Assembly: GCA_020636495.1 (NCBI GenBank)
Contig: JACJXQ010000008.1
Span: forward strand, 2,294,001 to 2,358,000
Reading direction: 5' to 3'
Length of the DNA: 64,000 bases
Source of the DNA: Chitinophagales bacterium
GTDB taxonomy: Bacteria > Bacteroidota > Bacteroidia > Chitinophagales > Chitinophagaceae
The position numbers and the translations under genes were made by a program. Below the pieces are notes generated by a model. The model ran no database searches. It was not told the DNA's origin and saw only the letters and a program-made list of their open reading frames with translations. Shown here one piece after another: positions 54,116-62,140 of this stretch (the first letter of the stretch is position 1; the number at the start of each line of letters is the position of its first letter).

Positions 54116-56306
54116 TGTTTTCCTGAGTTTGAACAGTTACATGTTTTGCGGGCAGACTTATGACAAATTCCGTTCCCTCTCCCAATACCGATTCCAGTTC
54201 TATTTTTCCGTTATGTTTATTTATTGTGTTATATACAATTGACATGCCCAGGCCCGTACCTTCGCCTACCTCTTTGGTGGTAAAGAAGGGCTCAAATACT
54301 TTCTTTTTAGTATTCTCGTCCATACCAATACCGTTATCCTTGATGTTTATCACTACCTGGTCGTCTTTATAAAAAGTGGAGATGGTCATCACGCCACCTT
54401 TTTCACCTTTGAACCTTGAGGTAATGGCCTGCAATCCATTTGTAATAATATTCAGGAATACCTGGTTGAGTTTACCCGGGTAACATTCAATAGTAGGAAT
54501 GTTACCATATTCTTTTACAATATCTATATTAGAGCCTAAAGTGTTTCTCACAATAACAAGTGTAGAGTCAATACCCTCATTTATATCTGCGATCTTCAAG
54601 TCGTCCTCATCCAATCTAGAAAAAACCCTCAGGCCTTTTACGATCTCTGCTGTACGATTAGACCCCTCGGTGATTCCTTTTAACAAATACTCGATCTCTT
54701 CTTTCAGATAATCGTAATCCATTTCTTCTTTCAACTCGTCTATCTGCCTTTTCTTGTCATCATGTGGCAAAGCAGCATCAACCGTAATTTCCTCTACCCT
54801 GCCCAGCATTTCTATGATCATCTCAATGTCTCGCTTAAGCGGCTTTACGTTCGATGTCACAAAATTGATGGGGTTATTGATCTCGTGCGCGATACCCGCT
54901 GTCAACTGACCGAGCGAGGCCATTTTTTCTGACTCAACCAGGTGCATTTCTGCCTCTTTCAGGTCATGCAGGGTTTTGTTCAGCTCAGCATTCGATTGGC
55001 TCAGCTCCTGGGTGCGCTCATTTACTTTAGTTTCCAGTATTACGTTTTGCTCCCTGATTATCCTCGCATTTTCTTCAAGTGCTGCTAATGCCTGGCTTTG
55101 AGATTCTTCTTTTTCTTTCCTGAGTATATTGATACTATCAGCCAGTGCTATTGACAGCAATACAACCACGAATGCTGAACCTATCTGGATAATGGATACC
55201 GTAAACAGGTTGTAAGGCAACACCCCGAGGTCTTTGACAACAAATACCATTACACTTAGCAAGAATACGGTCCACGCTACCAGGAAGAATAATGCCGGCC
55301 TGTATTTGTGTTTTACACGAATGTATGCCGCCGTTCCGATCATGTATAACGACAGCGGCAAAGCATTAAAATTGAGCAAATTGTAGCTCAGGTGTTTATC
55401 ACCGACAAATGCGTTGATCATCGTAACGACATACGCGATCACAAATACCCAAAAGCCTATGTGCAATCTTGGCGCAAAACGCTTTGTATGCAGAAAACTA
55501 CGTATAAACGCAATGGAGGCAAATGCCGTAAATGAGGGGAACAGGTAAAGACTGTACTTTTCGAAGCTGTAATGTTGTGGCCAGAGATATTTAAAACCCA
55601 GCCCGGTAATATTCAACTGCACCAGCGCTACACTGAATATGTATAATATGTAGTACAGGTAACTCCTGTCTTTTGTACTGAAGTACACAAACATGTTGTA
55701 CAACAGCATGACCAGCATGATGCCAAAATACAAGCCACTGAGCATGTCTTTATTCAGATCTGCATTAGCCACTTTTACAGGCGAACCAATTTTTACAGGT
55801 ATCAACAACTGCGTATTGCTTTCAACACGCAAATAAAAAACAGTGGGCTCGCTACTCACGGCGGGCATGTCGAACTGGAAGTTCTGGCTGGTGTTGCCCC
55901 TTTCTCTGAATGGTTGATCTTTATTTATCTCTTTTGCTTCATAGCCATCGTCTCCCGGAGCATAGAATGTTACTTTTTCAAGAAGGGGGTTTTCGATCTC
56001 CAACAGAAAATTGCGATAGTTGGATTCGTTGGAGACGATCATTTTTATCCAGACAGCGTATTGTGCAACACCTAGGTTGGGCACTTCTGACACAGAAGGC
56101 TGAAACAGGTCAGCTGTTCGCACTTCGTCAAACGACTTCGTACCTGCCGAGTCTACATAAATATTCAACGACTCACCTAACAGCTTTGGCACGGCTGCAC
56201 CGGTAATAACAATTTTTTTTTGAGGTAAGTGATCGTCAGCACTTGCATGTAGGGTGCTGAAAATAGCCAGGAGGGAAACAAAAAAAAGACGACAATATGC
56301 TTTCAT
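54108..56306 (-). CDS. 7TM-DISM sensor histidine kinase
   Basis: A 732-residue membrane kinase. A signal peptide (1-23) is followed by a periplasmic 7TMR-DISMED2-type sensor domain (about 30-180), seven membrane helices (about 190-390), a long coiled coil (about 395-460), HisKA with His474 in GQLTAGIAHEINNPINF, and HATPase_c (about 600-715: N box NQVFLNIITNGLQAI, G1 DNGIGMDE, G2 GEGTGLGMSI). The 7TM-DISM family is known to pair extracellular small-molecule or carbohydrate-like sensing with kinase output. It begins 5 bases after the acyltransferase gene stop, so the sensor is translated with the enzymes. Confidence 0.96.
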   Translation of the reverse strand: MKAYCRLFFVSLLAIFSTLHASADDHLPQKKIVITGAAVPKLLGESLNIYVDSAGTKSFDEVRTADLFQPSVSEVPNLGVAQYAVWIKMIVSNESNYRNFLLEIENPLLEKVTFYAPGDDGYEAKEINKDQPFRERGNTSQNFQFDMPAVSSEPTVFYLRVESNTQLLIPVKIGSPVKVANADLNKDMLSGLYFGIMLVMLLYNMFVYFSTKDRSYLYYILYIFSVALVQLNITGLGFKYLWPQHYSFEKYSLYLFPSFTAFASIAFIRSFLHTKRFAPRLHIGFWVFVIAYVVTMINAFVGDKHLSYNLLNFNALPLSLYMIGTAAYIRVKHKYRPALFFLVAWTVFLLSVMVFVVKDLGVLPYNLFTVSIIQIGSAFVVVLLSIALADSINILRKEKEESQSQALAALEENARIIREQNVILETKVNERTQELSQSNAELNKTLHDLKEAEMHLVESEKMASLGQLTAGIAHEINNPINFVTSNVKPLKRDIEMIIEMLGRVEEITVDAALPHDDKKRQIDELKEEMDYDYLKEEIEYLLKGITEGSNRTAEIVKGLRVFSRLDEDDLKIADINEGIDSTLVIVRNTLGSNIDIVKEYGNIPTIECYPGKLNQVFLNIITNGLQAITSRFKGEKGGVMTISTFYKDDQVVINIKDNGIGMDENTKKKVFEPFFTTKEVGEGTGLGMSIVYNTINKHNGKIELESVLGEGTEFVISLPAKHVTVQTQENIG

Positions 56307-56311
56307 TACTC

Positions 56312-57007
56312 TTAATCCTTATTAGGCAGCAACAAGTTGTATGCAACTTCAGTTTCTCCTTTCTCACCCAGAACTATTGTATTGCTGACAGGCTTCTCAA
56401 TATAAGAAAATATTTCTTTTCTAAACCCATCGGCTGCAGTATTTAATCCTTCAATATCTTTTACAACCAGGGCAGTTGCCACAAGATCCAACTTAGGATA
56501 TATGAATGTACCGTTATTACCGATAGATGTTTCAATTTCAAATCCTGCGGCCTGGCACATACTCACCGTATAAGGTGCGCACAGCACAAACAGGCTGTCC
56601 ATTTTTAGCCTGTTGGCCATGGCAACTCCTAATTTTGTAAGCAGGATACTTACACCTTTGCCGGCTATGGCCTTTGCATTCCATAAACCACACAGCTCAC
56701 CGGTAACCTTATTATCTGCGTAATCTGCTACCAGGTCAAATATCCTTTTCTCTACTACAGACACCGCTTCTTCTATCGGAAGCGGATATTTCTTATTCAC
56801 CATGTGTATGCGCTCACCACCAACCACAACGCCTGTGTCCTCCATCTCAACCAGCGCAACGTATACATCGGGATTGTAAAACCAATCGTTTTTAGAGGAT
56901 GTAACTTTGGTCACACCATAATCCCTCAGAACGTTCGCATGTCCTTCTGCGAAACGCCGGCATGATTCCAGATCATCAATAGCTCTAAATACCCTGATCT
57001 TTAACAT
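56312..57007 (-). CDS. GNAT-fold acyltransferase, autoinducer-synthase-like
   Basis: A 231-residue soluble protein. The N-terminal third (FYNPDVYVALVEMED, GVVVGGERIHMVNKKYPLP) recalls LuxI/FeeM-type acyl transferases, where similar strands hold acyl-ACP or acyl-CoA. Next come typical GNAT cues: GELCGLWNAKAIAGKGVSILL (acyl-CoA loop) and SMCQAAGFEIE. The substrate is unknown; N-acylation of an amino acid or amine is a guess from fold. Its start overlaps the stop of the E1/nitroreductase gene by one base, and the kinase gene follows 5 bases later. That tight link suggests one pathway, but this is inference. Confidence 0.75.
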   Translation of the reverse strand: MLKIRVFRAIDDLESCRRFAEGHANVLRDYGVTKVTSSKNDWFYNPDVYVALVEMEDTGVVVGGERIHMVNKKYPLPIEEAVSVVEKRIFDLVADYADNKVTGELCGLWNAKAIAGKGVSILLTKLGVAMANRLKMDSLFVLCAPYTVSMCQAAGFEIETSIGNNGTFIYPKLDLVATALVVKDIEGLNTAADGFRKEIFSYIEKPVSNTIVLGEKGETEVAYNLLLPNKD

Positions 57008-59319
57008 TACTCTCTATAGAATATATCTTTTTTGTTCCTCCTTAATGACCTCACACCCACCTTGTCGGTCTGTGCAAGTTTCATCAGAAAGACTTCTGAA
57101 TATTCTCCCTCATCCTTATTGAGCAACGGGAATATCTTTAAAAAGCTTTCCCGCAACCCTGCAAGTTCTTCTTTAGCGAAACCAGGTAGTTCTTCTCCCT
57201 TTCCAACTACCATCCTGCTAAAAAAGAAAACAGGCGACAACATCGGGTGTACCGTCACACCTTGTGTATTGGCGTATATCCAAACCCGTTGCACCGCCCT
57301 ACCTGCATTTACCAATTTTTCATGTTCAAAACCAGGTATAGCAAATAACAATGCTGCAGACGCTGCTTTCATTGTTACTTGAGAATATCTTCTGAAAGCA
57401 TCTCCTTTGCCCCACTCCGATAACAGGCTGATAGCTGACCAATCAGTACCTACTCTAAATGCAGCCTTTTCACCCTGCGTCAGGTCAACTGCATCCAACT
57501 CAATACCATCGCGTGTCATTTCCGCATGCTTGCTGTTCCATCTCACTTCACTGTAGAATTCTTCGTGCCCCTGGGGGTGCAGCATTCTTATCCTGTCGCA
57601 AGCAGCCATGATACGGCCCAGTTCATCAAGATCATCCTCTTTATCAGTATGGAGCAACTTAACGTCGCTACTTCCAGTAACAAGATAGTCTATTTGCTGA
57701 TAAAATTCAAAGGGTAGTTTTTTACGTTCGCCCAACATACGGTTGGTACACCGGGTATAAATGTTTTCGGCAAGTAATTTATCCTCCCGTCCGGGTTGTA
57801 CACCTGTCTTTTCGAAATATATTGCTGCAATGAGTTTAGGTTCTCCCCGCAATGGAAAGATCTGCACATTGTCTTTTAGCCCCATCAGTTGAGCCTGCAG
57901 GTGAACGTTCTCTATGGCAGTGCCCAACCCCATATGTGCTCCCATCTCTGCAAAATCTCCCCACGACCATGACCTGAACTTGTCATGAAACAACAATAAC
58001 CATCCATTTGTATACAACCACTTCCAGGGCTGGTTATTACCGGCAGATGGCGCAATAATAGCTGCATCTACAAGTTTGTCCAACTCTTCATCCGAAGGTT
58101 GATAGCCTATTGTCTCCAGTTGCAATCGAGAAACAATCTCTTTCATCTCGTTCAGTTCCAATGGCTGAAAGGGGTTACTGAAATGAGGCGCCTTTTGATC
58201 CGGCTTTTTCTTGTCTGATACCAACTCATCAAAATCTATATAATACCTGCCGGAATCATGAAACTGGTCGAGCAATATCCTGCGGGCTGTATCAGTTGTG
58301 AGAGCACCACCTAATACAACAGATGACGCCAGTTGCGGCCATGTATTAATAGATTGCTCTACCTCCATCATAGATGCCTTCAACCTTGTAGATATTGTAT
58401 CGGCACCCACCATTTTTAGTATGTACGGTATCTTCTGTTCATTGGTCAGGTCTTTGATCATTTCAGGATTAAGATCGCCGGCAAGACCATGCATCACCGG
58501 CCGGTCCGGCTCCAGGTCAAACCGTTCCACATCCAGCATTCCCCTGTCATTGGTATCCATTACTACCGGTATCTTTAATGCTCTTGCTTTAAAACGGCTT
58601 TGTATCTTGATGTCCAGGCCATCACAAACCTCTACCAGCAGGTCCAGTTTCCTTCCTCCTTCAAAAAACTCATTGATATTACGGTCTGTAATACCCTCGT
58701 TAAAGACTTTTACATTTAAATACGGGTCTATTTCAAGTATCTCTCGTGCTGCCAGTATGGTCTTTTTTAACCCCAGGTTATGCAAGCCTGTTCGTATGCG
58801 GTTCAGGTTGCTCAACTCTACTGTATCAAAATCAGCAAGTCTTAACTCACCGCAAATACGCTCCATGGCAATTGTTAAAGCTATAGACTGCCCTACTGAC
58901 AAACCTATGATACCAATAGCTTTTGTATTCAGGTATTCCTGTTCAGCTTTGGTGAGTTTATAGCGGTTCCTGTTCGTTCTTACTTCAACAAACTCCTCCT
59001 CATCCAGCAAATGAATTACCTTTTTTGACCATGGATAGTATACCCAGACACCATACTCTTCAGGATTGCGCCCGGCCAAATGTTTTTCTACCAATGCGGG
59101 GTATTCATCATCTTTGATCTTGACCTTAGGGTTGAGTATTTTAACCAGTTCCCTGAGTTGACCATCCAATTCATCAATTACTGTAATACTTTTATCAGAG
59201 CTGATGAGGGCCTCCAGCCTCTGTTTGGCACCCTGTTCTGTTAGCCTGTAAAAATCAGGTTGATACACAGTATTGATTTCTTTACTATTTTTGAAGACTT
59301 CTTGATTATTGTCTGACAT
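57007..59319 (-). CDS. E1/ThiF-like adenylating domain fused to a nitroreductase (Rv1355c-like)
   Basis: A 770-residue fusion. Residues 134-350 form a ThiF/MoeB/E1-type Rossmann domain: nucleotide loop GIIGLSVGQS (136-145) and the adenylation signature ADFDTVELSNLNR (162-174), with Cys232 in EVCDGLD. The usual zinc CxxC pairs are not seen. Residues 405-705 are an FMN nitroreductase domain: APSAGNNQPWKW (423-434) and the late NAGRAVQRVWIYANTQGV. The N-terminal 130 residues are of unknown type. The layout matches the Rv1355c family. The ATG at 59319 (MSDNNQEV) is chosen because an upstream start adds a hydrophobic leader not found in this family. It is first in the kinase operon. Confidence 0.85.
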   Translation of the reverse strand: MSDNNQEVFKNSKEINTVYQPDFYRLTEQGAKQRLEALISSDKSITVIDELDGQLRELVKILNPKVKIKDDEYPALVEKHLAGRNPEEYGVWVYYPWSKKVIHLLDEEEFVEVRTNRNRYKLTKAEQEYLNTKAIGIIGLSVGQSIALTIAMERICGELRLADFDTVELSNLNRIRTGLHNLGLKKTILAAREILEIDPYLNVKVFNEGITDRNINEFFEGGRKLDLLVEVCDGLDIKIQSRFKARALKIPVVMDTNDRGMLDVERFDLEPDRPVMHGLAGDLNPEMIKDLTNEQKIPYILKMVGADTISTRLKASMMEVEQSINTWPQLASSVVLGGALTTDTARRILLDQFHDSGRYYIDFDELVSDKKKPDQKAPHFSNPFQPLELNEMKEIVSRLQLETIGYQPSDEELDKLVDAAIIAPSAGNNQPWKWLYTNGWLLLFHDKFRSWSWGDFAEMGAHMGLGTAIENVHLQAQLMGLKDNVQIFPLRGEPKLIAAIYFEKTGVQPGREDKLLAENIYTRCTNRMLGERKKLPFEFYQQIDYLVTGSSDVKLLHTDKEDDLDELGRIMAACDRIRMLHPQGHEEFYSEVRWNSKHAEMTRDGIELDAVDLTQGEKAAFRVGTDWSAISLLSEWGKGDAFRRYSQVTMKAASAALLFAIPGFEHEKLVNAGRAVQRVWIYANTQGVTVHPMLSPVFFFSRMVVGKGEELPGFAKEELAGLRESFLKIFPLLNKDEGEYSEVFLMKLAQTDKVGVRSLRRNKKDIFYRE

Positions 59320-59429
59320 GATCCGGAGAAGTATTAGTGTATATGTAACGTAAAAATGTCCAGGATACAAGGATAAAAAAATAAATAAATTCCGTTTTGT
59401 ATATTTTTTTTCCTACATTGTACCTGATG

Positions 59430-59437
59430 CAAATGTA
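59430..59437 (-). promoter_or_regulatory. Candidate -7 element for the E1/nitroreductase operon (TACATTTG)
   Basis: Exact TAnnTTTG on the minus strand. Transcription would begin near 59423, leaving a leader of about 100 bases before the ATG. No clear -33 TTG at the expected distance. Confidence 0.3.
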
Positions 59438-59457
59438 AAGCTAATTATTGCATTAAA

Positions 59458-59931
59458 ATGGGAGACACAAAATTAGATAAGATCAAAGTGCTGTATGTGG
59501 ATGACGAGGAACATAACCTGATGTCGTTCAAGGCTACTTTCCGGATCAAGTACAAAGTATTTACAGCCATCAGCGGTGAAGAAGCCATTAAAATAATGGA
59601 CTCTGAGGCAATAGACATCATCATTACAGATCAGCGTATGCCCAATATGACGGGTGTGGAGTTCCTGGAAAAAATACTGGAAAAACACCCCGACCCTATG
59701 CGCATATTACTTACCGGCTATGCCGACCTGAATGCTGTAATAGATGCGGTGAATAAGGGTAAGATTTTCCATTACCTGACAAAACCATGGAATGAGGAAG
59801 AACTGGATATGACCATACAAAGGGCGTATGATATCTATAAGCTACGTAAAGATGAAAAAGAACTGACTGAAAAGCTGGGTGTTACCAATTCACAGTTAGA
59901 GTTCCTGCTCAGACAGCAGCTATTATCATAG
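59458..59931 (+). CDS. Single-domain response regulator, paralogue of the hybrid receiver
   Basis: A 157-residue protein: one receiver domain (residues 8-125) plus a short charged helix (126-157, KDEKELTEKLGVTNSQLEFLL). The phospho-acceptor is Asp58 in IITDQRMPNMTGVEF, with the acidic pocket VDDEEHN and the Lys in TKPW. The receiver is closely similar to the N-terminal receiver of the kinase at 53024 (for example KIKVLYVDDEEHNLMSFKATFR against KIKVLYIDDEPNNLVSFKASFR). It is divergent from the E1/nitroreductase operon and probably takes phosphate from the same kinases. Confidence 0.93.
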   Translation: MGDTKLDKIKVLYVDDEEHNLMSFKATFRIKYKVFTAISGEEAIKIMDSEAIDIIITDQRMPNMTGVEFLEKILEKHPDPMRILLTGYADLNAVIDAVNKGKIFHYLTKPWNEEELDMTIQRAYDIYKLRKDEKELTEKLGVTNSQLEFLLRQQLLS

Positions 59932-59956
59932 TCCACGCAATAAATACTATTTTTAC

Positions 59957-59985
59957 AACCCGGGAGCTACTTCCGGGTTTTTTAA
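59957..59985 (+). terminator. Intrinsic terminator after the divergent response regulator
   Basis: AACCCGG-(9 bases)-CCGGGTT hairpin followed by a T run. The loop is longer than usual, so the hairpin is somewhat weaker than the others in the window. Confidence 0.75.
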
Positions 59986-59994
59986 TAAAAGTTC

Positions 59995-60768
59995 ATGATA
60001 AAGCTTAGTGTAGTCATCATAACACTAAATGAAGAAGCCACCATTGAGCGATGCATACAGTCTGTAAAAGATATTGCGGACGAGATCGTAGTGGTGGACA
60101 GCTTATCTACAGACAATACCGTAAGTATAGCTAAACAATTAGGTGCAAAGATTGTACTGCAACCGTTTACTGATTATGTAACCCAGCGAACTCTGGCTAC
60201 AGAAGCCGCAGCAAACGACTGGATATACTCAATTGATGCGGATGAAGCTTTGAGCCCCGAACTTAGCCATAGCATACTGGCCGTAAAGCAAAACCCGCAG
60301 TATAAACATTATAATCATAACAGGTGTACCAACTACTGCGGCAAATGGATAAGGCATGGCAGATGGTATCCTGACAAGAAAACAAGGCTGTTCGACAGGA
60401 CAAATGGTAAATGGGCGGGGTTAAAAGTGCACGAATATTGGCAGCCTGCCGGCAACAGCCCTGTTGGCAACCTGAAAGGCGATCTGCTGCACTATAGCTT
60501 CAACTCTATTTCTGACCATATAAGACAAATAGAAAAATTCAGCGAACTGAGCGCCAGGGCGGCCGTGGAAAGAGGTAAAGATTGCAGCATATTAAAAATA
60601 TGGCTGGTACCTAAGTGGAAGTTCATCACCGACTACATTATCAGGGCAGGTTTTTTAGACGGATATTGGGGGTACCTGGTATGTAAGTTGTCATCAATGG
60701 AAGTAAGAATAAAATACGCCAAAATACGCCAGTATGCAAGCTGGAAAAGAGAAGGCAACATTTTTTAA
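59995..60768 (+). CDS. Family 2 glycosyltransferase (LPS core type)
   Basis: A 257-residue soluble or membrane-edge glycosyltransferase. The N-terminal strand LSVVIITLNEEATIERCI and the metal-binding acidic sets VVVDSLSTDNT and SIDADEALSPEL are typical GT-A elements. Later phrases KTRLFDRTNGKWAGLKVHEYWQ and GDLLHYSFNSISDHIRQIEKFSELSA are found in WaaE/KdtX-like core glucosyltransferases. The acceptor in this organism cannot be told. The stop is 31 bases before the next gene, which may be co-transcribed. Confidence 0.9.
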   Translation: MIKLSVVIITLNEEATIERCIQSVKDIADEIVVVDSLSTDNTVSIAKQLGAKIVLQPFTDYVTQRTLATEAAANDWIYSIDADEALSPELSHSILAVKQNPQYKHYNHNRCTNYCGKWIRHGRWYPDKKTRLFDRTNGKWAGLKVHEYWQPAGNSPVGNLKGDLLHYSFNSISDHIRQIEKFSELSARAAVERGKDCSILKIWLVPKWKFITDYIIRAGFLDGYWGYLVCKLSSMEVRIKYAKIRQYASWKREGNIF

Positions 60769-60799
60769 AACCATTTTTACAACATTAAAAAAAAATTTT

Positions 60800-61210
60800 A
60801 TGAAAGAGACATTGAAGACGTTATCTATTACAGCTTTCACTGCCATGATCGTTATGGCGGTATTTTCATTCAGGCCTGCACCGGCTGAGCAAGGGGTAAC
60901 CTATGAGTACTTCCAGTTCTCAACTATAGAATCTGTTATCCCCGGAGGTATGGGACGGTCAAGAATACTTACCACCGACAACAACGGACAATTGCTGGAG
61001 AAAGACCTGAAAAACTTTTATAGCATGGTAGGACTGAATTTTAAGAATATTGCCAACAACGACCAGGCTATTGTTGAACGCATCAACGGATATAGTAACG
61101 AAGGATGGGAGCTGATGAGCGTGGTAACCGGCTCGCATGCGCAAACATCTGAAGGTTCAAGTTCGGGCGGATTGTTCATCACCCGCTACCTGTTCCGCAG
61201 GGCAAAATAA
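60800..61210 (+). CDS. Small exported protein, DUF4177-like
   Basis: A 136-residue exported protein. The signal peptide is about residues 1-25. The conserved core reads YEYFQFS near the front and INGYSNEGWELMSVVTG near the end, similar to the DUF4177 pattern of a short beta protein with a GWEL turn. The ATG at 60800 (MKETLKTLSI) opens the signal peptide; an earlier in-frame start at 60734 lies inside the glycosyltransferase gene. It is 3 bases before rluF. Function unknown. Confidence 0.75.
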   Translation: MKETLKTLSITAFTAMIVMAVFSFRPAPAEQGVTYEYFQFSTIESVIPGGMGRSRILTTDNNGQLLEKDLKNFYSMVGLNFKNIANNDQAIVERINGYSNEGWELMSVVTGSHAQTSEGSSSGGLFITRYLFRRAK

Positions 61211-61213
61211 TAT

Positions 61214-62098
61214 ATGCATACACATAACAACAATGAGGCAGAACTGGTAAGCCTGAATAAATACATCAGTTCCACCGGTTTCTGCTCGCGCAGAGAAGCA
61301 GATAAATATATTGAACAAGGCAGGGTCACCGTAAATGGTGAGCCTGCTTTTTCGGGTACACGTGTAGCTGACAGCGATACGGTAGAAATAGATGGAGAAA
61401 AACTAAAGGGCACCAAAAAGAAAACTACCATATACATCGCCCTGAACAAACCAGTGGGTATCACCTCTACTACCGACCTGAAAGACAAAACCAATATCAT
61501 TTCCTTTATCAACTACCCTAAAAGGATATTCCCCATCGGGCGACTGGACAAAGACTCTGACGGGTTGATATTCCTGACAAACGATGGAGACATAGTCAAT
61601 AAAATATTACGCGCGGGCAACTTTCACGAGAAAGAATATATAGTTACCGTCAACAAAGCTCTTACACCTGAGTTCATTCAACAGATGAGCAACGGTGTGC
61701 CTGTCTTGGGGAAGATGACCCGCAAATGTATTGTAAAAAAAGAGGGTAATAAAAGATTCCGCATCATACTGACACAAGGCATGAACAGGCAGATACGCCG
61801 CATGTGCCAGCACCTGGACTACAAGGTTATGTCATTGACAAGGGTACGTATTATGAATGTACACTTAGGTAACCTGCCCGTAGGCAAATGGCGATTGCTC
61901 ACCCAACCGGAAATAGATGAAATGAACAGGCTGGTTGCTTCTTCCAGCAAAACACAATCAGCAGAAGAAAGGACTGTAAAGGAAAAACACACCCAACAGA
62001 AACAAGAGGTAAAAACAAAACAACTACCTAAGAACAACGAACAAAAGTCACCCGCAAAACCCAAAAAGAAGAGTTATAAGGAATGGCGAAAGAGATAA
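61214..62098 (+). CDS. rluF: 23S rRNA pseudouridine synthase RluF-like
   Basis: Converts a uridine of 23S rRNA to pseudouridine. The 294-residue protein has an S4 RNA-binding domain (residues 12-60, LNKYISSTGFCSRREADKYI), then the RsuA/RluBEF catalytic domain with the aspartate in GRLDKDSDGLIFLTND, and TQGMNRQIRRMCQHLDYKV, which fits RluF rather than RluB/E. The last 55 residues are a Lys/Gln/Ser-rich tail (TVKEKHTQQKQEVKTKQ and PAKPKKKSYKEWRKR), probably disordered and RNA-binding. It lies 3 bases after the DUF4177-like gene. Confidence 0.92.
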   Translation: MHTHNNNEAELVSLNKYISSTGFCSRREADKYIEQGRVTVNGEPAFSGTRVADSDTVEIDGEKLKGTKKKTTIYIALNKPVGITSTTDLKDKTNIISFINYPKRIFPIGRLDKDSDGLIFLTNDGDIVNKILRAGNFHEKEYIVTVNKALTPEFIQQMSNGVPVLGKMTRKCIVKKEGNKRFRIILTQGMNRQIRRMCQHLDYKVMSLTRVRIMNVHLGNLPVGKWRLLTQPEIDEMNRLVASSSKTQSAEERTVKEKHTQQKQEVKTKQLPKNNEQKSPAKPKKKSYKEWRKR

Positions 62099-62140
62099 CA
62101 TACCGCAATAAAACATCTACTGCTCAATCCTGTACAGCAA

